Shown here in pieces: positions 35,452 through 48,600 of a DNA stretch of 64,000 bases. Below the pieces are notes generated by a model. It was given only the letters and a program-made list of their open reading frames with translations, made no database searches and was not told where the DNA came from. This stretch comes from Mesocentrotus franciscanus. Its lineage: Eukaryota > Echinodermata > Echinoidea > Camarodonta > Strongylocentrotidae. The position numbers were made by a program, and so were the translations under genes. The DNA lies in the NCBI GenBank assembly GCA_037976565.1, contig CP137683.1, forward strand, positions 1,212,637 through 1,276,636. The letters run 5' to 3'. Each line of letters begins with the position of its first letter. Positions within the stretch are counted from its first letter, which is position 1.

Positions 35452-36224
35452 AGGGATTGGGTAACTTTGTCTCAGATTCTGAAACAAAATCCTGGATTTA
35501 GCTCATGCTGCAATAATTATGAACCTTTAGGTCAGTAAGGAACCCCATGACTTTTACAAGCCGATCGCCTGTCTGATTATCAAGAAATTTATGATTGGAA
35601 ATCAAAATCAAATTTTGCGTTTTCCTAACGGTTTTCATAACACTACAGTCTATTGGGGAAAATGAGTATGTTAAAACCGATGACTCAAAGATTGTTACTT
35701 TTTTTAAGGCGCTTCATGATCATTTTGGAGCGCAATTTTTTCAGGGCTTCATTATTACACCATATCACACCATATCACAGACACTGATAACACATAGGGC
35801 CATGCATCTCAGATTTAACATTGTTAAAGATAAAGACCAGTTCTGGTCATGCGATTGCATTGGGAAAGAAACGTTGTGGAATCGATCAAACGTTGATCAT
35901 CTAGCATAAGTCTTGGTGTGTACTGCAAGGTTCTGGAATCATCAAAATGATAAGAAATTTGGCCAAGTCTTGGTAAAGTTACAAGCACTGTACACAGAAA
36001 GATGTATATGGGACTATGTGACACCGCCGACACGTGCGATATCTATTTGGTCCCAATAGATATAATAATTTACCAAATATATCAATTAGAAGAAGGTTTC
36101 CCGGCAAAATTTGTATCATCACGTATTAGTCATATTCTTTCACATGATCGGTAATGAGAGCTTCCATTTCATTTTTTGAGAGGTGGGCGTTTCCAAAACT
36201 GGTCTATACCTTTAAACGATGCCT
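35452..36224 (-). mobile_element. TTAA-target MITE, family 1, copy 2 (inverted, with nested MITE)
   Basis: Reverse-complement match to 9899-10272. It begins 'AGGGATTGGGTAACTTTGTC' and has the same internal blocks ('CTTTTACAAGCCGATCGCC', 'GGTCAGTAAGGAACCCC'). It then breaks at a TTAA near its far end, where a family-2 MITE is inserted. Its last bases ('ACGATGCCT', then TTAA) resume at 36216. Confidence 0.75.
35828..36211 (+). mobile_element. TTAA-target MITE, family 2 (AGATAAAGACCAGT ends), copy 1
   Basis: The ends 'AGATAAAGACCAGTTCTGG' and 'CCAAAACTGGTCTATACCT' are inverted repeats, with TTAA at 35824-35827 and 36212-36215. It is nested in a family-1 element at a TTAA that is intact in the other family-1 copy ('GTGTTAAATC' region mirrored). 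Copies 2 and 3 lie at 51654-52051 and 60372-60768. Confidence 0.8.
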
Positions 36225-36228
36225 TTAA

Positions 36229-38735
36229 CTAGAGTGTCTGATCGTGCACTCGGTTTTGTGTGCTAAAATCCTTCCCATAGAGATTGCACACACCCATATG
36301 CAGTCTATGTGCATTGCGCTCATGCAAAATTGGTCAATGTTTTTATTATTACCAAATTGAGATTCAAACCTTTATCGCTCGTGATCCTAAGGTGATATTC
36401 AATAAATGATCTCATATGAAAGAGCAGGTTTTTCTCCATAATTCCCAAAGGGGCTCATTTCCGAATTATAAAAATATCTTGATCAAAACAGCGATTTAAA
36501 CATTGTTCCCATCGTAGCTGCGATATTTGCCACTCTCCTGAAGTGAACCCCCGAGGCTTATGCAGGGCTAGATAATATCCATGTGCTTATTTTTCGCTGG
36601 CTCCAAGGGATCAAAAGCGATAACAGTTTGAAAATACCCTTCCCTTATTTTTGGATCAGCTAAATAGGGAGGCGTGAGCTCCGCTCTGCCCGAACCCATG
36701 GTGACAGCGCGTAAAATCTGCACATGCATATGCATTCAGACCGCGACAGTCACCACGTGTGGAACGTGCACACGGAAGACACCGGAGGAGAGGCTTGCGA
36801 TCGCGCTCAAGTTACGCATGCAGCTAAGCAACACGCATACGCTTGCATATTGCACAATGCAGCTGTTTAGCTATAATTACTGTAGCAAAACAAAATAAGT
36901 AAGTCTCTGCGTGTACGTCTTTTTCGTTGATTCTGACAAAAAAATGATGAATATTTCTGTGATTTTTTTTTGGGGGGGGGACTGTATCCTTGGATAGAAA
37001 CATGAAACTCGGTGAGTCTTCAAATTAGAAATGTATTATTCTGAGTGAATAATTTTTCAATTATCCAACCATAATGGTAGGGTGTCTGATCCCGCACCCG
37101 ATGTTAAGTGCTAAACTTCTTCCCATAGAGATTGCACGCATCCCTATGCAGTCTACGTTAACCCTGTAACCGATCATCGGATCGGGGCGATCATCGGCCG
37201 ATCATGGGAGATCGGAAAATTAAATTCGAAAATTTTCAAGTTAAGGGCTATCAAATGCTTTTAAAAATGCATAGCTGGGATTATTTTGTCATTTGGAGTT
37301 GTTGTGGACCATGTTTGTTGATATTTAGTGCCTTTTCATGACTTTGAAATTAATAATATTGGTCTAAGAAAAGAGGCAAAACATGCGAGCCGCCATCTTG
37401 GATCATAATGTAGGCACGCATTTTTTGTCCATTGTCATTAAAATCCAAGATGGCGGCTCGCATGTTTTGCCTCTATTTTATCAATTTCAAAGTCATGAAA
37501 AGGCACTTAGTATCCACAAACATGGTCTACAACAACTCTAAATGACAAAATAATCCCAGCTATGCATTTTTTTAAAGCATTTGATAGCCCAAAACTTGAA
37601 AATTTTCGGCATTAAAAAAATAAAAAAATAAAAAATAAATAAATAAAATCTGCCAATTTTTTTGGCCAATATTTTCGCAGATACCGATCAAAGGTGCGAG
37701 GGTGTCGCTCCGATCTTCCGATCCGATCAAAGCCCCAACTTACAGGGTTAGTCTATGTGCATTGCACGATCATGCAAAAATGGTCAAAGTTTTTTTTCAA
37801 AAGCGAGATTCAAACCTTTATTCTTTGTGATCCTGAAGGTGATACTCAATAAATGAGGTGTCATATGAAAGAGCAGATTAATCCCCATATTTCCAAAGGG
37901 GCGTTATCTCGAAATTCTAAAAATATCTTGGTCAAAACAGCTATTTAAACATTGTTTCCTGGCTAGCTCGAAATTTGCCACTTTTGAGATATGACGCCCT
38001 GGCGATAAGTAGTCCCAGTCGTAAGGAATATATCCATACGCTTATTTTTCGCTACCCCCAGGGATCACAAACAATTACAGTTTGAAAATACCCTTCCTCC
38101 CATTTTTCAGATCAGCTAAGTAGGGAGGCGTGGGCTCCGCGCAGGCCGAACGCATGGTGATAGCGCGTAAAATCTGCACATGAATATGCATTGGACCGCG
38201 TGTGTGTATTGGCAAAGAGACCTGGAAGTGGATGCCCATTGAAGACAATGGATTGCCGTTCGCTCGAGTTGCGCATGCAGCTAAGCAACACGCGCTTCAT
38301 ATTCAGCATAAAGCTGTTTTGCTAAATTTAGCAAACAACATAACTCTGCGTGTAAGTCTTTTTCGTCGATGCTGACAAAAATAGCATGAATATTTCTATT
38401 TGAGGGCTTATCTTTTGATAGAAACATCGGTGAGTCTTGAAATTTGAAATGTATTATTCTGAATGAATGATTTTTTCAATTATTCAACCACAATGGTGAA
38501 AAACGATCCAAAAGGGAAAATTGAAAAATCAACTTCAGACACCCTGATAATGGTGAAAAACAAACCAAAGGAAACTTGAAAATTCTTCAGACACCCTACT
38601 TCAGTCTTCAGGATCACAAAGAATAAAGGTTTGAATCTCGATTTGGTAATAAAACATTGACCAATTTTGCAAGATCGTAATGCACAGACTTGCATAGGGC
38701 TGCGTGCAATCTCTATGGGAAGGATTTTAGCACAC
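36229..38735 (+). mobile_element. Compound element: two direct units plus an inverted end
   Basis: A unit beginning 'GTGTCTGATC' with 'CCCATAGAGATTGCAC', 'GAGATTCAAACCTTTAT' and 'TAGGGAGGCGTGAGCTCCGC' occurs at about 36229-37075 and again at 37078-38480. The second copy is enlarged by a 592-bp insertion. The first 150 bp or so of the unit return inverted at about 38580-38735. This looks like an inverted-repeat element whose body has been duplicated. It has no transposase frame. Confidence 0.6.
37159..37750 (+). mobile_element. 592-bp foldback element with 8-bp target duplication
   Basis: The termini 'TAACCCTGTAA' and 'TTACAGGGTTA' are perfect inverted repeats. Flanks are GTCTACGT (37151-37158) and GTCTATGT (37751-37758), an 8-bp duplication with one change. 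The paralogous unit near 36320 has one uninterrupted 'GTCTATGTGC', the empty site. Arms of about 250 bp pair along nearly the whole element. The central 30 bp or so of each arm ('GCAAAACATGCGAGCCGCCA') are exact complements. An 8-bp target fits hAT-like or P-like elements; the superfamily is unassigned. Confidence 0.8.
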
Positions 38736-39715
38736 AACGTGTGTACTAAATTGATGCCTGTCAGCTCAGCACGTGACATATGCATGCAGCTAGAGGTCAA
38801 TACTGTGCGCATGCCATGCCATGCCAGGCATTACTAGTATTGAATAGAGTCTACTAGATTCTAATCTATGCTTTGCTGGATCTGGATCTAGCTCAGTACT
38901 CAGTAGCTGGGTGATCAGCTTTAGATCTGGGCCTATCACAGCTACAGACAGTATAAGTGATATAAATAATCTACTACTAGTACTACTACTACTACTAGGT
39001 CTATTCTATCTAGATGATAGATCTAGTCTTTGATCTTCATGATTTCATCAAATTTCAAATTCAATTTCAAATTCGGTGGATTTTTTCATGAATCAAAATC
39101 AAAATTTATTAAAGTAAGATCATTTGACAAAAAAAATGAAAGAAATTCAACATTTTGAAAAACAAACAATTGAAACTTCCAAAAAACTTGAAAATTCTTT
39201 CAGTGGGAAAACAAAGAATAAAGTTTGAATCTGATAGGTATAAAAACATTAACCAATTTTCTGATTTTTAATGACAAGACTTGCAATAGTGCGTGCAATG
39301 CTCAAATTTTCACACAGTGTACTAAATTGATGCCTGTCAGCTCAGCACGTGGGTATTGCAGCGCTAGAGGTCAATACTGTCGCATGCCATGCCATGCCAG
39401 GCATTACTAGTATTGAATAGAGTCTACTAGATTCTAATCTATGCTTTGCTGGATCTGGATCTACTCACTCAGTAGCTGAGTGATCAGCTTTAGATCTAGG
39501 CCTATCACAGCTACAGACAGTATAAGTGATATAAATAATCTACTACTAGTACTACTACTACTACTAGGTCTATTCTATCTAGATGATAGATCTAGTCTTT
39601 GATCTTCATGATTTCATCAAATTTCAAAATTCAATTTCAAATGCGATCGGTTTGGATTTTTTTCATGAATCAAAATCAAAATTTATTAAAGTAAGATCAT
39701 TTACTATAAAAATTT
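38575..39715 (+). repeat. Direct duplication, offset about 582 bp, second copy eroded
   Basis: Sequence from about 38575 to 39130 recurs at about 39160-39715, including 'TGATGCCTGTCAGCTCAGCA', 'CATGCCATGCCATGCCAGGC' and the (CTA)n run. The second copy differs mainly by many short deletions rather than substitutions. Each copy contains 'CTACTACTAGTACTACTA' microsatellite sequence. Confidence 0.75.
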
Positions 39716-41679
39716 AGTATAGAACTTTATTACTCACATCCTTGACAAAATGATGATCTTCAAAGTAGCTCCAGCAGCTAGCAGTCCAGTGCAAAGGAAA
39801 GATGTCGTTTTCGTCAGACCGACTATTTTCCCACACATGAGTGAATGTGTGGGACCACTGTCTGACTCTAGTCTGAGCTAGATCTATGTTACTGTATAAC
39901 TTGGTGAATTCTGGCCTGGCCTGGTTCGATCCTTTCTCATTTTGTTAAATTCTTGCTCTGGAAAACTCTCAAAATTCTTCTTTCCTGGTGTTAATCTAAC
40001 CTTTTCCCCATACTGTGGGTTTGAAAAGAAGACAAATCTGGCGAAATGGCAAAGTAATGATTGAAAAGCGCCGTTGAGAGTTGTACAGTACTTGTAATTT
40101 TTGCCATGCCGGGATTTTGAAATTGAAATTAAATATTTCGCTCTCTACCACTAGATGGCAGCAAACACAAATTGAGTTCCAGTTTTTTCTTTCTTTTTCT
40201 TCTTCCATTTTTGGACCCTCCGACCCCCTCCGACAGGCCTTTTTATTGAAAATCAATCTCTGAATAACATATTTGAATACATGTACAAATGAATATCATA
40301 TGATACTTCAGAATAAGATATAAATAACGAATATCAACCATAATAAGCGATTACTGAAACCGTAGCATATTAATAATAATAATATGATAATAATAATACT
40401 ATATAGCTAGCTGTACTGATATACAGAACATAGATTTTTTTTAAACAACAACAACAATGCAACATCGATCATGACTGAAAATGATGTGGGAAATTCAATA
40501 TAATATCATTAAACGATCAAAATCCTCTCAAAATTTATCCATTTGTTATCGAAAGGTGTCAGTTTTGTTACCAAGTATACTAACTTAATTGCCTCTCATT
40601 CGTGTAACTATTCCTGATGTTCTTTTATTGTCTGGAAGGACTCGGTATAGACTTTTGTATTTGAGTTACAGCTTCCTTTCTATAGCTGTCATTCGTTGTG
40701 ATATAAAACTCTTGGAGAATTAGACAAACAAATTGTTACAATTCCATCTTATTGGATAAGTTCAAGGTCATTAAAGCAATAGAGTAGTTAACTAATTCTT
40801 TTGCTAATTAGATACTTTTTACTTCAAATATTCAAATTAAAGTAGACAAATTAAAAAAAAATCTTAATTCTACAATATAATTATATTTATAGGGAGAGTT
40901 GAGGTCTGAGGAGGGCCAGTAAATTGTCCGTATCCGATCTTTGAACCTATTGGTATTAACACGAAAAGACATAAATCAATATTAATCTTTGGAAATTCTT
41001 TTAAATACGACTGAATGTTCTCAAAATTAACAACATATTAACGACGTAATGGTGATTGGGCAACCATCGAAACATTATTCCCTAGCTGGCTAAAAATTGG
41101 GTTTTGAACAGTTTTAGGTCGAATTGTTTTGAAGGGCCGTCTCTAAAGAGTGTAGTTTATCATGTTTTCTTTATTGTCATATTTTGCGAACTTTCTGACC
41201 CTCCAAGAACTCAACCTTTCATTTAATGCTGTCAAGAAGTCAAAGAAATACAGTGACACACGATCGTAATATCGAGTGCTAGCTCAAATGCCTATTATGA
41301 AGATGATTATATCAAAGATGCAGATCGGAAATAAACATGCAATAAATGACTGACCACCCTCCCCGCAAAAAACCCATCAAGACTATGTAGAAGTATTAAA
41401 GAAACTGAAAGAAATTACACAATATGAAAATTGTTAAAGAAAAGAGAACAAAAATATAAATATTAAAAATGCCAGAAATATAGCCATGAATTGAATATCT
41501 CAAAAACGACAATTGTTTTGCAGGATAGAGGTTGAGTAGGAGGCCGGGCGCGGACCACAGGGGGCGATTGGCCTGGTCCCCACCCTGGCCCCAAAAACAG
41601 GTAAAAAAGAGATGGTAACATTAATTTTACCTTTTAAAAAAAAATGAAAATTGGCCGCTCCCTGGCATTCTTCGGACAT
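39716..41679. other. Non-genic stretch
   Basis: No gene recognised. An (AAT)n microsatellite lies at 40368-40402. The sequence is otherwise AT-rich and appears single copy. Confidence 0.4.
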
Positions 41680-41816
41680 TCTTCACCCCACCAATTCCGC
41701 AGGATTTTCTCACCCCCAGCTTTGTTTTTATTGACTTATACGAATGAAACGACTAAAACACGCAACATTTCTTAGTGAAATAAACTAACCTGGATATATA
41801 GCCTCCTACAGGGGCC

Positions 41817-42112
41817 AGGGGCGGATCCGGCCGGCGGCAAGGGAGGGGGCCGAAAAAGGGGCCCACTTCGTGCGAAAATTTGAAAACCGTGCCGGCCGAT
41901 TTTCCGCTCAGTGGGGGGTTGAAAAATGAAAAATCGTGCTGGTCGATTTTTCGCTCAGTGGGGGGGGGATGAGCACAATTTTTTTTGTTTGCCTCCGAAA
42001 ATTTTTTTTTTTAACACCATCCCCCTTGAGCGCAAGGGGGGCCCATCTTCTTTTTTACAAAAAGGGTTTTTACTTGTTTTTTTCTAGGGAGGGCCCCCTG
42101 GATCCGCCACTG
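41817..42112 (+). mobile_element. hAT-like MITE with CAGGGGCGGATCC end (first of pair)
   Basis: Starts 'CAGGGGCGGATCCGG' and ends 'CTGGATCCGCCACTG'. CAGGG-type ends are characteristic of hAT elements. The interior has G-rich and C-rich runs in opposite orientation. Confidence 0.6.
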
Positions 42113-42113
42113 A

Positions 42114-42403
42114 CAGGGGCTGATCCAGGCGGCCGCAAAGGGGCCAAATCTTGAAAATATTTAGCGGCGAATTAGCCAGCCGCCTGCAAAGGGAGGGGGT
42201 CCTTATCTTGAAAAAATATATAGCGGCGAATTAGCCAGCCGGCTAATAAGCAGGGGAGATGTTGAGAAGAAAAAAGTAGTGCCCTCTCCTCCCTCCCCCT
42301 GTTGAGCCCAAAAGATTTTAAAAAGTGCTCCTTCCCTCCCTACCCCTGATTCGCCGCTAAATATTTTCTCAAGATTTGGCCCCCTTTACTGGATCCGCCC
42401 CTG
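42114..42403 (+). mobile_element. hAT-like MITE with CAGGGGC end (second of pair)
   Basis: Starts 'CAGGGGCTGATCCAGG' one base after the previous element and ends 'CTGGATCCGCCCCTG'. It contains two direct copies of 'TTAGCGGCGAATTAGCCAGC', and the same word inverted near 42350. Confidence 0.6.
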
Positions 42404-42689
42404 TAGAAGTCTATATATCCGGGTTACGAAAAATCGATTATTTCACTGAGAAATGTTGCATGTTAATTTTAGTCGTTTCATACGTAAAAGTTAATAAAAA
42501 CAAAGCTTGGGGGCAGGAAAAATACTGCCGATTCGGGAGGGGGGTGAAGATATCAAAGTGTACACTACGTCAATGGACAAAAAAAAATTGTTTATTCGTT
42601 TTCACCTTCGTACGTATGTTTGGTGGGAACCGCTATTAATGTTATGTTTTTATTATTGACTTTATTACTTTAATTATCATTTGTTTAAA

Positions 42690-45600
42690 TGGTTAAATGA
42701 TAGTAGGCCTATGTTTAAACATATTTGAAACTAAATTTTATGACTTCTGTACAATGTTTAAGTGTAAGTATTACAATATTTTAAAAATATCTTTAAAATG
42801 TTCTTTTTATATCGTTTGTATAGCATTAAAAGATGGGGAAAATGTTTCCTTGCGATATAAAGAAAACATAAAATGTGGAATGTTTATAAGATCTTTTTAA
42901 ACATTTTGAAAAACGTTCAAAAAATGTTATTTTAATTGTTTTTATAAAAACGTATTTAAAACGTATTCTTGTGACATTTGTTACACGTTTTAAATGTAAA
43001 GACTACAATATTTTAACAACATTTTTAAATGTTTTTTTAATATCATATATATAACATTTAAAAGATGTTGGAAAAACGTTTCTTTTCTTCTTTGAAAACA
43101 TTATAATGATATTACGAAAACATTAGATCTGAAATGTTTGTGAGATCTTTTTAAACATTTTGAAAAACGTTCAAAAAATGTTATTTTAATTGTTTTGATA
43201 AAAACGTATTTAAAATGTGTTCTTGTGACATTTGTAAAACGTTTCAATGTAAAGATTACAATATTTTAAAAACATTCTTAAAATGTTCTGTTTATATCAT
43301 ATCAATAACATTTAAAAGATGTTTGAAAAACGTTTCTTTTCTTCTTTGAAACATTATTACGATATCACGAAAACATTACATCTGGAACATTTGTGAGATC
43401 TTTTTTAAACATTTTGAAAAACGTTCAAAAAATGTTTTTAAATTGTTTTGATAAAATTGTTTCTGAAATGTTTTTTTTATGACTATTGTACAACGTCAAA
43501 ATGTAAAGATTACAATATTTAAACAACATTCTTAAAATGTTATGTTTATATCATATCAATAACATTCAAAAGATGTTGGATAAACGTTTCTTTTCTTCTT
43601 TGAAACATTTTTACGATATTACGAAAACATTTCATCTGGAATGTTTATATGATCTTTTTAAAACATTTTGAAAAACGTTCAAAAAATGTTTTTAAATTGT
43701 TTTGATAAAATTGTTTCTGAAATGTTTTTTATGACTTTTGTACAACGTCGAAATGTAAAGATTACAATATTTTAACAACATTCTTAAAATGTTATGTTTA
43801 TATCATATCAATAACATTTAAAAGATGTTGGAAAAACGTTTCTTTTCTTCTTTGAAACATTATTACGATATTACGAAAACATTACATCTGGAATGTTTGT
43901 AAGATCTTTTTAAAACATTTTGAAAAACGTTCAAAAAATGTTGTTTTAATTGTTTTGATAAAAACGTATTTAAAATGTGTTCTTGTGACATTTGTAAAAC
44001 GTTTTAATGTAAAGATTACAATATTTTAACAACATTCTTAAAATGTTAAGTTTATATCATATTAATAACATTTAAAAGATGTTGGAAAAACGTTTCTTTC
44101 CTTCTTTGAAAACATTATTATGATATTATGAAAACATTACATCTGGAATGTTTGTGAAATATTTTTTAAACATTTTGAAAAACGTTCAAAAAATGTTATT
44201 TTAATTGTTTTGATAAAAACGTATTTAAAATGTATTCTTGTGACATTTGTAACACGTTTGAATGTAAAGACTACAATATTTAAACAACATTTTAAAATGT
44301 TTTTTTTTTATCATATCTATTACATTTAAAAGATGTTGGAAAAACGTTTCTTTTCTTCTTTGAAAACATTATTATGATATTACGAAAACATTACATCTGG
44401 AATGTTTGTGAGATCTTTTAAACATTTTGAAAAACGTTCAAAAATGTTTTTTAAATGTTTTAATAAAAACGTATTTAAAATGTATTTTGTGACGTTTGTA
44501 CAACGTCTGAATGTAAAGACTACAATATTTTAACAACATTTTTAAAATGTTCTGTTTATATCATATCAATAACATTTAAAAGATGTTTGAAAAACGTTAC
44601 TTTTCTTCTTTGAAACATTATAACGATATTACGAAAACATTACATCTGGAATGTTTGTAAGATCTTTTTAAAACATTTTGAAAAACGTTAAAAATGTTAT
44701 TTTAATTGTTTTGATAAAAACGTATTTAAAACGTATTCTTGTGGCATTTGTAAAACGTTTCAATGTAAAGACTACAATATTTTAACAACATTTTTAAAAT
44801 GTTTTTTTTTTTATATCATATCTATATAACATTTAAAACATGTGAGAAAACGTTTCCTTTCTTCTTTGAAAACATTATTATGATATTACGAAAACATTAC
44901 ATGTCGAATGTTTGTAAGATCTTTTTAAACATTTTGAAAAACGTTCAAAAATTTTTTTAATTGTTTTGATAAAATTGTTTTGAAATGTTTTTTTTAATGA
45001 CTATTGTATAAAGTCATAATGTAAAGATTAAAATATTTTAACAACATTCTTAAAATGTTATGTTTATATCATATCAATAACATTTAAAAGATGTTGGATA
45101 AACGTTTCTTTTCTTCTTTGAAACATTATTACGATATAACGAAAACATTACATCTGGAATGTTTGTGAGATATTTTAAAACATTTTGAAAAACGTTCAAA
45201 AAATGTTATTTTAATTGTTTTGATTAAAACGTATTCTTGTGACATTTGTAAAACGTTTCAATGTAAAGACTACAATATTTCAACAACATTTTAAAAATGT
45301 TCTGTTTATATCATATATATAACATTTAAAAGATGTTGGAAAAACGTTTCTTTTCTTCTTTGAAAACATTATTATGATATTACGAAAACATTACATCTGG
45401 AATGTTTGTGAGATCTTTTTTAAACATTTAGAAAAACGTTCAAAAATGTTATTTTAATCGTTTTGATAAAAACGTATTTAAAACGTTTTCTTGTGACATT
45501 TGTAAAATGTTTCAATGTAAAGATTACAATATTTAAACAACATTTTTAAAATGTTCTGTTTATATCATATTAATAACATTTAAAAGATGTTGGAAAACGT

Positions 45601-48600
45601 TTCTTTTCCTTTGAAACATTTTACGATATTACGAAAACATTACATCTGGAATGTTTGTGAGATCTTTTAAAACATTTTGAAAAACGTTCAAAAATGTTAT
45701 TTTAATTGTTTTGATAAAAACGTATTTAAAATGTGTTCTTGTGACATTTGTAAAACGTTTTAATGTAAAGATTACAATATTTTAACAACATTCTTAAAAT
45801 TTTAAGTTTATATCATATTAATAACATTTAAAAGATGTTGGAAAAACGTTTATTTTCTTCTTTGAAAACATTATTATGATATTACGAAAACATTACATCT
45901 GGAATGGTTGTAAGATCTTTTAAAACATTTTGAAAAACGTTCAAAAATGTTATTTTAATTGTTTTGATAAAAACGTATTTAAAATGTGTTCTTGTGACAT
46001 TTGTAAAACGTTTCAATGTAAAGATTACAATATTTTAACAACATTCTTAAAATGTTATGTTTATATCATATCAATAACATTTAAAAGATGTTGGATAAAC
46101 GTTTCTTTTGTTCTTTGAAACATTATTACGATATAACGAAAACATTACATTTGAAATGCTTGTGAGATCTTTTTGAACATTTAGAAAAACGTTCAAAAAT
46201 GTTATTTTAATCTTTTTGATAAAAACGTATTTAAAATGGGTTCCTGTGACATTTGTAAAACGTTTCAATGTAAAGATTACAATATTTTAACAACATTCTT
46301 AAAATGTTATGTTTATATCATATCAATAACATTCAAAAGATGTTGGATAAACGTTTCTTTTCTTCTTTGAAACATTTTTACGATATTACGAAAACATTTC
46401 ATCTGGAATGTTTATATGATCTTTTTAAAACATTTTGAAAAACGTTCAAAAAATGTTTTTTAATTGTTTTGATAAAAATGTATTTAAAATGTATTCTTGT
46501 GACATTTGTAAAACGTTTCAATGTTAAGAATACAATATTTTAACAACATTTTAAAAATATTATGTTTATATCATATTAAAAACATTTAAAAGATGTTGGA
46601 AAAAACGTTTCTTTTCTTCTTTGAAACATTATTACGATATTACGAAAACATTACATCTGGAATGTTTGTAAGATCTTTTAAAACATTTTGAAAAACGTTC
46701 AAAAATGTTGTTTTAATCGTTTTGATAAAAACGTATTTAAAATGTGTTCTTGTGACATTTGTAAAACGTTTTAATGTAAAGATTACAATATTTTAACAAC
46801 ATTCTTAAAATGTTAAGTTTATATCATATTAATAACATTTAAAAGATGTTGGAAAAACGTTTATTTCCTGCTTTGAAAACATTATTATGATATTAAGAAA
46901 ACATTACATCTGGAATGTTTGTGAAATATTTTTAAACATTTTGAAAAACGTTCAAAAATGTTATTTTAATTGTTTTGATAAAAACGTATTTAAAATGTAT
47001 TCTTGTGACATTTGTAACACGTTTGAATGTAAAGACTACAATATTTAAACAACATTTAAAAAATTTTTTTATTTTATCATATCTATTACATTTAAAAGAT
47101 GTTGGAAAAACGTTTCTTTTCTTCTTTGAAAACATTATTATGATATTACGAAAACATTACATCAGGAATGTTTGTGAGATCTTTTTTGAACATTTTGAAA
47201 AACGTTCAAAAAATGTTTTTTTAAATGTTTTAATAAAAACGTATTTAAAATGTATTTTTGTGACGTTTGTACAACGTCTAAATGTAAGGGTTACAATATT
47301 TTAACAACATTTTTAAAATGTTCTGTTTATATCATATCAATAACATTTAAAAGATGTTTGAAAAACGTTACTTTTCTTCTTTGAAACATTATAACGATAT
47401 TACGAAAACATTACATCTGGAATGTTTGTAAGATCTTTTAAACATTTTGAAAAACGTTAAAAATGTTATTTTAATTGTTTTGATAAAAACGTATTTAAAA
47501 CGTATTCTTGTGGCATTTGTAAAACGTTTCATTGTAAAGATTACAATATTTAAACAACATTCTTGAAATGTTATGTTTATATTATATCAATAACATTTAA
47601 AAGATGTTTGAAAACGTTTCTTTTCTTCTTTGAAACATTTTTACGATATTACGAAAACATTACATCTGGAATGTTTGTAAGATCTTTTAAAACATTTTGA
47701 AAAACGTTCAAAATTTTTATTTTAATTGTTTTGATAAAAACGTATTTAAAATGTATTCTTGTGACTATTGTACAACGTCAAAATGTAAAGACTACAATAT
47801 TTTAACAACATTTTTAAAATGTTTTTTTATATCATATCTATATAACATTTAAAACATGTTAGAAAAACGTTACTTTTCTTTTTTAAACATTATTACGATA
47901 TTACGAAAACATTACATGTGAAATGTTTGTAAGATCTTTTTAACATTTAGAAAAACATTCAAAAATGTTTTTTAAATGTTTTAAAAAAACGTATTTAAAA
48001 TTTTTTTAATGACTATTGTATAAAGTCAAAATGTAAAGATTAAAATATTTTAACAACATTCTTAAAATGTTATGTTTATATCATATCAATAACATTTAAA
48101 AGATGTTGGATAAACGTTTCTTTTCTTCTTTGAAACATTATTACGATATAACGAAAACATTACATCTGGAATGTTTGTGAGATATTTTAAAACATTTTGA
48201 AAAATGTTCAAAAATGTTATTTTAATTGTTTTGATAAAAACGTATTTAAAACGTATTCTTGTGACATTTGTAAAACGTTTTAATGTAAAGATTACAATAT
48301 TTTAACAACATTCTTAAAATGTTAAGTTTATATCATATTAATAACATTTAAAAGATGTTGGAAAAACGTTTATTTACTTCTTTGAAAACATTATTATGAT
48401 ATTAAGAAAACATACATCTGGAATGTTTGTGAGATTTTTTAAAAACATTTTGAAAAACGTTCAAAAATGATATTTTAAATGTTTTAATAAAAACGTATTT
48501 AAAATGTATTTTTGTGACGTTTGTACAACGTCTAAATGTAAGGGTTACAATATCTTAACAACATTTTTAAAATGTTCTGTTTATATCATATTAATAACAT

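Larger units (their letters stand above)
41680..42560 (+). repeat. Large palindrome flanking two tandem hAT-like MITEs
   Basis: Left-arm words 'CCCCCAGCTTTG', 'GAAACGACTAAAA', 'GCAACATTTCTTAGTGAAAT' and 'GGATATATAG' return inverted at about 42408-42525 in mirror order. The arms are about 110-130 bp. The MITEs at 41817-42112 and 42114-42403 lie at the centre, with identical outward-facing ends. Confidence 0.65.

Noticed and set aside
36674..36898. 74-codon open frame 'MSSALPEPMVTARKICTC'
   Set aside because: Lies in the duplicated compound element; the paralogous unit does not keep the frame open.
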